From: an uncultured Enterocloster sp.
Lineage (GTDB): Bacteria; Bacillota; Clostridia; Lachnospirales; Lachnospiraceae
DNA: 54,944 nt
NCBI GenBank assembly: GCA_944384065.1
Contig: CALWRY010000009.1
Location: forward strand, 1-54,944
Direction of reading: 5' to 3'
Shown here: one piece after another, positions 51,613 through 54,944 of the stretch
How positions within the stretch are numbered: position 1 is the stretch's first letter
Layout: each line of letters opens with the position of its first letter
Made by a program: the position numbers and the translations under genes
The notes under the pieces: model-generated
Database searches by the model: none
The model's input: only the letters and a program-made list of their open reading frames with translations
What the model was told of the DNA's origin: nothing

Positions 51613-52992
51613 TTATCTCTGCTTTTGCTTCGGCACAAAGCATCCGCAGCCTGATTGACCTATTATCTCTCCATTCCTGTAAATCAGATTTCCCCTTACC
51701 CAGGTCTCCTTCACTCTCCCCTTCATATGCATTCCATGGTAAATGTTTTTATCCGATTTGCTTTTGGAAAAGCTCTTTGTCCCGTCAAATATCCATTCTT
51801 CGTTCATATCAACAATGGCAATATCTGCGTCGAATCCAGGCAGAAGACTTCCTTTTTTAGGGTACAGTCCCATAATCCTGGCAGCATTCTCCGATGTGAT
51901 TTGTGCCAGCCGTTCAAGACTCAGACCGCGTTTGTGTACCCCTTCGGTCAATAGTCCGCTAAACATAGCGTCAAAGCCGCCAAACCCACAGAGCTCTTTA
52001 AAGAAGTTTCCTTCTTTTACCTTTTCATCCTCCCTGTAAGGGCCATGATCCGATCCGATAGTGTCAATGGTTCCATCGAATACGTAAGACCATAATTTTT
52101 CCACATTATCTCTGCTTCTGAAGGGAGGGTTGCACTTTGCGTAAGCCTTTTTTTCCCGTAATATATTTCTGTCAAAAATAAGATAATGGGGACATGTCTC
52201 CACATAGACCGGAAGGCGTTCCTCCTTCATACGTTTTAGATATTCCGCCCCTTCGGCAATTGTCATATGGCATATATAAATCCGGTTCCCCAAGGCCTTT
52301 GAGAACAGGCAGGCCCTCTGGATAGCTTCCAGCTCCGTCCACCAGGGCCTGGCCTCGTCATATTTCGCCTCATCCGTCTCCCCTGACGCTGCCATTCTGC
52401 GGCTTCCAAAATCCGCAGCCTCCGCATTCTCTGCATGAACACCTATTAATCCGTCTATCTTCTTCGCAGTCTTCATGCCTTCTACCAGGTATCCATCTGT
52501 AATCTGCGGATAGTCTGGATTAGCAAAGCTCATGAACCCTTTGTATGCTACGCAGCCCAGCTCGTCCAACTTTTCCATCTGAGAAATGCAGTCTGGTGTA
52601 AGGCCGCCCCAAAACGCAAAATCCACGCAGGATTTTTCATCCGCAATCCTATATTTTCTCCAGAATCCGTCCTCATCCACCACCGGCGGCACGCTCAGCG
52701 GCATATCCACAATGGTCGTTATTCCTCCTGAGGCTGCGCACTGAGATCCGCATTCCCAGTCTTCCCGGTAATTAAGGGGAGAGGGATCCCACATATGTAC
52801 GTGCGTGTCAATCAGGCCCGGAAAAAGAACTTTGCCGGACACATCGACAACCTCCCCCGGCACACCTTCATCAAGTATATTATCCGATATAATTCCTGCA
52901 ATTTTTTCCCCTTTTACTACCAAATTTCCTTTTACCACTGAATCCGGCAATACTATCTGCCCATTTTTAAATACAATCACATCATTGCCCAT
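51613..52992 (-). CDS. Allantoinase/hydantoinase-like cyclic amidohydrolase
   Basis: A 459-residue amidohydrolase. GLIDTHVHMWDPSPLNYRED gives the HxH metal ligands, VAYKGFMSF supplies the bridging lysine, and HAENAEA, ICHMTIAEGAEYL and GSDHGPY give the remaining His/Asp ligands. It resembles allantoinase and dihydropyrimidinase, which open cyclic amides or ureides. No other gene of purine or pyrimidine degradation is nearby; its partners are a sugar transporter, an epimerase and a sialidase-like protein, so the real substrate could be a lactam or ureide-type sugar derivative. First gene of the minus-strand operon. Confidence 0.85.
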   Translation of the reverse strand: MGNDVIVFKNGQIVLPDSVVKGNLVVKGEKIAGIISDNILDEGVPGEVVDVSGKVLFPGLIDTHVHMWDPSPLNYREDWECGSQCAASGGITTIVDMPLSVPPVVDEDGFWRKYRIADEKSCVDFAFWGGLTPDCISQMEKLDELGCVAYKGFMSFANPDYPQITDGYLVEGMKTAKKIDGLIGVHAENAEAADFGSRRMAASGETDEAKYDEARPWWTELEAIQRACLFSKALGNRIYICHMTIAEGAEYLKRMKEERLPVYVETCPHYLIFDRNILREKKAYAKCNPPFRSRDNVEKLWSYVFDGTIDTIGSDHGPYREDEKVKEGNFFKELCGFGGFDAMFSGLLTEGVHKRGLSLERLAQITSENAARIMGLYPKKGSLLPGFDADIAIVDMNEEWIFDGTKSFSKSKSDKNIYHGMHMKGRVKETWVRGNLIYRNGEIIGQSGCGCFVPKQKQR

Positions 52993-53018
52993 CGCTGCAC
53001 CTCTCGCCTTTATTGCTC

Positions 53019-53030
53019 ATCATAGATGAT
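53019..53030. promoter_or_regulatory. Operator-like palindrome, copy 1 (amidohydrolase side)
   Basis: ATCATAGATGAT, within an identical 16-base CTCATCATAGATGATT also seen at copy 2. It lies about 10 bp downstream of the predicted start of the minus-strand transcript. Confidence 0.75.
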
Positions 53031-53046
53031 TAATATTGTTAATTTA

Positions 53047-53074
53047 ATTATAATCCAATTTAAAGATATGTCAA
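53047..53074 (-). promoter_or_regulatory. Consensus promoter of the amidohydrolase-transporter operon
   Basis: On the minus strand, TTGACA (53069-53074) and TATAAT (53047-53052), spacing 16 bp. Both boxes are perfect consensus. Confidence 0.8.
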
Positions 53075-53108
53075 TAGTTTTTTGTAAAATTGCATATTAT
53101 ATTTGGAA

Positions 53109-53137
53109 TTGACAACATTATTTTCATATGTTATACT
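53109..53137 (+). promoter_or_regulatory. Promoter of the sialidase-like gene
   Basis: TTGACA (53109-53114) and TATACT (53132-53137), spacing 17 bp. Transcription would start near 53144, four bases before operator copy 2. Confidence 0.8.
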
Positions 53138-53147
53138 AATATCACTC

Positions 53148-53159
53148 ATCATAGATGAT
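53148..53159. promoter_or_regulatory. Operator-like palindrome, copy 2 (sialidase side)
   Basis: ATCATAGATGAT again, at the predicted transcription start of the sialidase-like gene. A bound repressor would block the start region. Confidence 0.75.
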
Positions 53160-53202
53160 TTATTTTGTGGTAAAAGTGTATATTAAATTAGGAGGATGCT
53201 TT

Positions 53203-54366
53203 ATGAACAACCTTGATTCTTCTCTAACACCTGCCAGAGTTTATGTAAATGCGTCACAGGAACGCTTTCAGGATTCCTATCGCAGATGGCAGGGAATTCC
53301 CTCCATTGAGGTGAGCAAAAAGGGCCGGATTTTCATTAATTTTTATTCTGGCCAGGATGCCGAAGTAGGGGGAAACATCATGGTTCTCTGCGTCAGCGAT
53401 GACGGCGGAAAAACCTTCCGTTCCTGCGAAACCGTTATAGAACATCCCGATCCTGCCTGCAGGATCTATGATCCTAATCTGTGGTTCGCGCCTGATGGAA
53501 CATTATGGATGTTTTATACACAGGCCAGAGGTTTTAATGACGGAAGGAGCGGCGTCTGGGCCGTTACATGCCGCTATCCGGACGAGACGCCGCTTGTCTG
53601 GTCCGAGCCCCGGCGTATAGCCAATGGAATTATGATGAATAAGCCTCTTATTACACGTAAGGGAACCTGGCTCTTTCCCTGCGCTATCTGGTGCGATACC
53701 AGCGGCAGTATCCCTGCAGAACGCCATGGACTGGAAAATGAACAATTTTCAAATGTCTATGCTTCTGAAGATGAAGGACACACCATTGTGCTGCGAGGCC
53801 ACGCTGACGTTCCCAACCGAAGTTTTGATGAGCACATGCTAGTAGAACGAAAAGATGGTTCTCTATGGATGTTAGTGAGAACATTTGATGGAATTGGCGA
53901 AAGTTTTTCCTATGATAACGGATACACCTGGACGCCAGGCAGAAAATCCCACATAGACGGGCCATGCTCCAGATTCCATATCCGGCGCCTTAGATCCGGC
54001 CGTCTTCTGATGGTTAATCACTACCATTTTGAGCAGCGCATTGATCTGGATGATATCATGAGTCAGGGAAATGTGAAGTCCTGGAAAGGCAGGAGCCATC
54101 TCACCGCTCTGCTCAGTGAGGATGACGGGGCAACCTGGCCTTACAGCCTTTTGCTGGACGAACGAAATGAAGTGTCCTATCCTGACGCTGCGGAGGGCAG
54201 CGACGGATATATTTATATTACATATGATCATGAACGGGTAACGGAAAGAGAAATTTTGATGGCCCGGATCACAGAAGATGATATTTTAAAAGGAGCTTTA
54301 ACAGGAGAAAAATCTTCTTTGCGGATTCTAGTGAATAAGGCTTTGGGCCAGCCTGATATTCATTGA
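53203..54366 (+). CDS. Sialidase-like (BNR-repeat) protein, cytoplasmic
   Basis: A 387-residue predicted six-bladed beta-propeller of the sialidase/BNR superfamily. Asp-box-like motifs are visible (SDDGGKTF, SYDNGYTW, SEDDGATW), and the first strand has WQGIPSIEVSKKGRIFINF, with GIP in place of the RIP arginine motif of true sialidases. The late SYPDAAEGSDGYIYITYDHE is conserved in this family. No signal peptide is present, so it should act inside the cell, after uptake. ATG 53203 has AGGAGG; the frame from 53155 would span the operator. It is divergent from the transporter operon and shares its operator. Hydrolase activity is likely but its substrate need not be sialic acid. Confidence 0.82.
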   Translation: MNNLDSSLTPARVYVNASQERFQDSYRRWQGIPSIEVSKKGRIFINFYSGQDAEVGGNIMVLCVSDDGGKTFRSCETVIEHPDPACRIYDPNLWFAPDGTLWMFYTQARGFNDGRSGVWAVTCRYPDETPLVWSEPRRIANGIMMNKPLITRKGTWLFPCAIWCDTSGSIPAERHGLENEQFSNVYASEDEGHTIVLRGHADVPNRSFDEHMLVERKDGSLWMLVRTFDGIGESFSYDNGYTWTPGRKSHIDGPCSRFHIRRLRSGRLLMVNHYHFEQRIDLDDIMSQGNVKSWKGRSHLTALLSEDDGATWPYSLLLDERNEVSYPDAAEGSDGYIYITYDHERVTEREILMARITEDDILKGALTGEKSSLRILVNKALGQPDIH

Positions 54367-54382
54367 TTTCCGCGAGCAACGA

Positions 54383-54414
54383 GCCAAGCAGACATGCTTG
54401 CATGTCCATTTGGC
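54383..54414. repeat. Imperfect hairpin after the sialidase-like gene
   Basis: GCCAA pairs with TTGGC outside and GACATG with CATGTC inside. The outer pairing can extend through GCAA/TTGC. No T-run follows. It may act as a weak terminator or be part of an inserted repeat. Confidence 0.5.
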
Positions 54415-54485
54415 GATTGCCGGAGACTGTTTCAAGTTTTGTGTAAATTCAAAAAACTGATATAAGATATGTCATTAGTTACTCT

Positions 54486-54515
54486 GGGCAGAGCCGATTT
54501 TTTGAGGTTCTGCCC
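54486..54515. terminator. Hairpin GGGCAGAGCC/GGTTCTGCCC
   Basis: A 10-bp stem (one G-T pair) with a 10-base loop at 54486-54495 and 54506-54515, lying just left of the IS remnant. The flanking T content is moderate. In the minus direction it comes right after a promoter-like sequence, so its role is uncertain. Confidence 0.45.
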
Positions 54516-54523
54516 TTGCTTGT

Positions 54524-54551
54524 ATTATAATGCAGTTTCCGGACATGTCAA
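54524..54551 (-). promoter_or_regulatory. Promoter-like sequence pointing left, next to the IS remnant
   Basis: On the minus strand, TTGACA (54546-54551) and TATAAT (54524-54529) at 16 bp. No gene on this strand follows; it would run antisense into the sialidase-like gene. Confidence 0.45.
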
Positions 54552-54576
54552 GCAGGGCTGGCCCAGCCAGCCCTGC
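54552..54576. repeat. Perfect 10-bp inverted repeat beside the IS remnant
   Basis: GCAGGGCTGG (54552-54561) and CCAGCCCTGC (54567-54576) with a five-base loop. It lies 30 bp past the transposase stop on the minus strand; no T-run follows. Confidence 0.6.
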
Positions 54577-54606
54577 CAAGCCAGAAACCGCTTATAATCC
54601 AGATAA

Positions 54607-54798
54607 TCATTCTTCGAAAAATATCTCCTGCTGCGAATGAATCTGCCCCCAATCCTGCCGACGCCCAGTCCATTTTTTGGTGATATCCATCATGGCCAGA
54701 TATAACATTTTCAGAAGACTGTCATCAGAAGGAAATACCGTTTTGGATTTAGTGACCTTTCGGAGCTGACGGTTAAATCCTTCGATGGCATTGGTAAG
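54607..54798 (-). mobile_element. IS256/mutator-type transposase, truncated C-terminal remnant
   Basis: On the minus strand an open frame of 63 residues reads TNAIEGFNRQLRKVTKSK, then LLKMLYLAMMDITKKWTGRR and QDWGQIHSQ, ending in TGA at 54607. This is the well-conserved C-terminus of IS256-family transposases. The similarity stops abruptly at 54798 and the neighbouring bases belong to another frame, so the N-terminal five-sixths are missing. It is a dead remnant. Confidence 0.9.
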
Positions 54799-54810
54799 CT
54801 ACTGTATCAA

Positions 54811-54944
54811 TCAGGGCTTCACGGTCATGGTGCTGCGGGCAAGTGCCGCCGCCAGCTCCACGATGGAGAAATGGATAAATAAAATCCCGTTGGCGTCCTC
54901 TATGCCGGACAGGAAAATAATATCCAACATCCGGGCGTACATGA
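54811..54944 (-). CDS. Partial protein resembling the RepA_N replication-initiator N-terminal domain
   Basis: An open minus-strand frame from the right edge (visible ATG at 54942) to TGA at 54811, about 43 residues: YARMLDIIFLSGIEDANGIL, then FIHFSIVELAAALARSTMTV. The pattern of an aromatic-Leu-Asp helix, an N-G turn, an FIHF strand and a Ser-Thr-x-x-Thr helix recalls RepA_N proteins of plasmids and integrative elements. It seems cut off by the IS remnant. The 5' part is beyond the window. The assignment is tentative. Confidence 0.4.
   Translation of the reverse strand, partial: MYARMLDIIFLSGIEDANGILFIHFSIVELAAALARSTMTVKP

Overview
The window looks like chromosomal DNA of a Gram-positive anaerobe of the Clostridia, most likely a Lachnospiraceae relative. 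The pointers are the GC-rich but AGGAGG-dependent genes, the HydG maturase, the YdjI/YdjG/PspA operon, the choline-binding-like and ChW-like modules on an L,D-transpeptidase, and LicD proteins. No rRNA, tRNA or CRISPR array was seen. This assignment is an inference; nothing in the window names the species.

Region 1 (1-30.5 kb, almost all minus strand) is a large surface-glycan locus. It holds a CDP-3,6-dideoxyhexose branch (rfbF, rfbG, rfbH), a GDP-D-rhamnose branch (manC, gmd, rmd) and a lone dTDP-sugar 3,5-epimerase (rfbC). Many glycosyltransferases (GT2, GT8 and polytopic GT-C-like proteins), a Wzx-like flippase and a two-component ABC exporter complete it. The exporter ATPase carries a C-terminal carbohydrate-binding-type extension. 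The most striking gene is a 1,315-residue protein (9155-13102) that joins a methyltransferase, a kinase-like domain, a coiled coil and two glycosyltransferase domains. Its first half has the layout of the WbdD chain-length terminator of Gram-negative ABC-dependent O antigens, and its second half resembles a two-domain polymerase. With GDP-D-rhamnose synthesis and a Wzt-type ATPase nearby, this suggests a self-capping, ABC-exported glycan made by one fused enzyme. The two exporter halves are separated by unrelated genes: hydG with its small partner, a DMT permease, thioredoxin and a YgjP-type metallohydrolase.

Region 2 (30.6-36.4 kb) holds envelope genes: a modular secreted L,D-transpeptidase with a small membrane protein and a flavin-reductase-like protein, then an unknown 216-residue protein and a PspA/YdjG/YdjI membrane-stress operon. 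Region 3 (36.4-46.0 kb) is a second glycan cluster: LicD, a flippase, a galactofuranosyltransferase-like GT2, a fused nucleotidyltransferase/PLP enzyme, a MATE transporter, UDP-galactopyranose mutase and a membrane diguanylate cyclase. The fused enzyme plus LicD proteins could make and attach a CDP-activated amino-alcohol phosphate.

Region 4 (46.0-54.4 kb) is visibly more AT-rich and is probably an acquired catabolic unit. It has an FCD-type regulator, an epimerase, an RbsABC-type transporter and an allantoinase/hydantoinase-like amidohydrolase, with a divergent sialidase-like protein. The two divergent promoters each carry the same palindromic operator just after the predicted start of transcription. 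The right end holds a truncated IS256-type transposase next to a fragment resembling a RepA_N replication initiator, so a mobile element probably lies beyond the window.

Two repeat families stand out: a palindromic family with core GTAACNGTTCAGACGGCGG scattered at gene borders, and an 80-bp tandem repeat at 38.9 kb whose differences all preserve base pairing.
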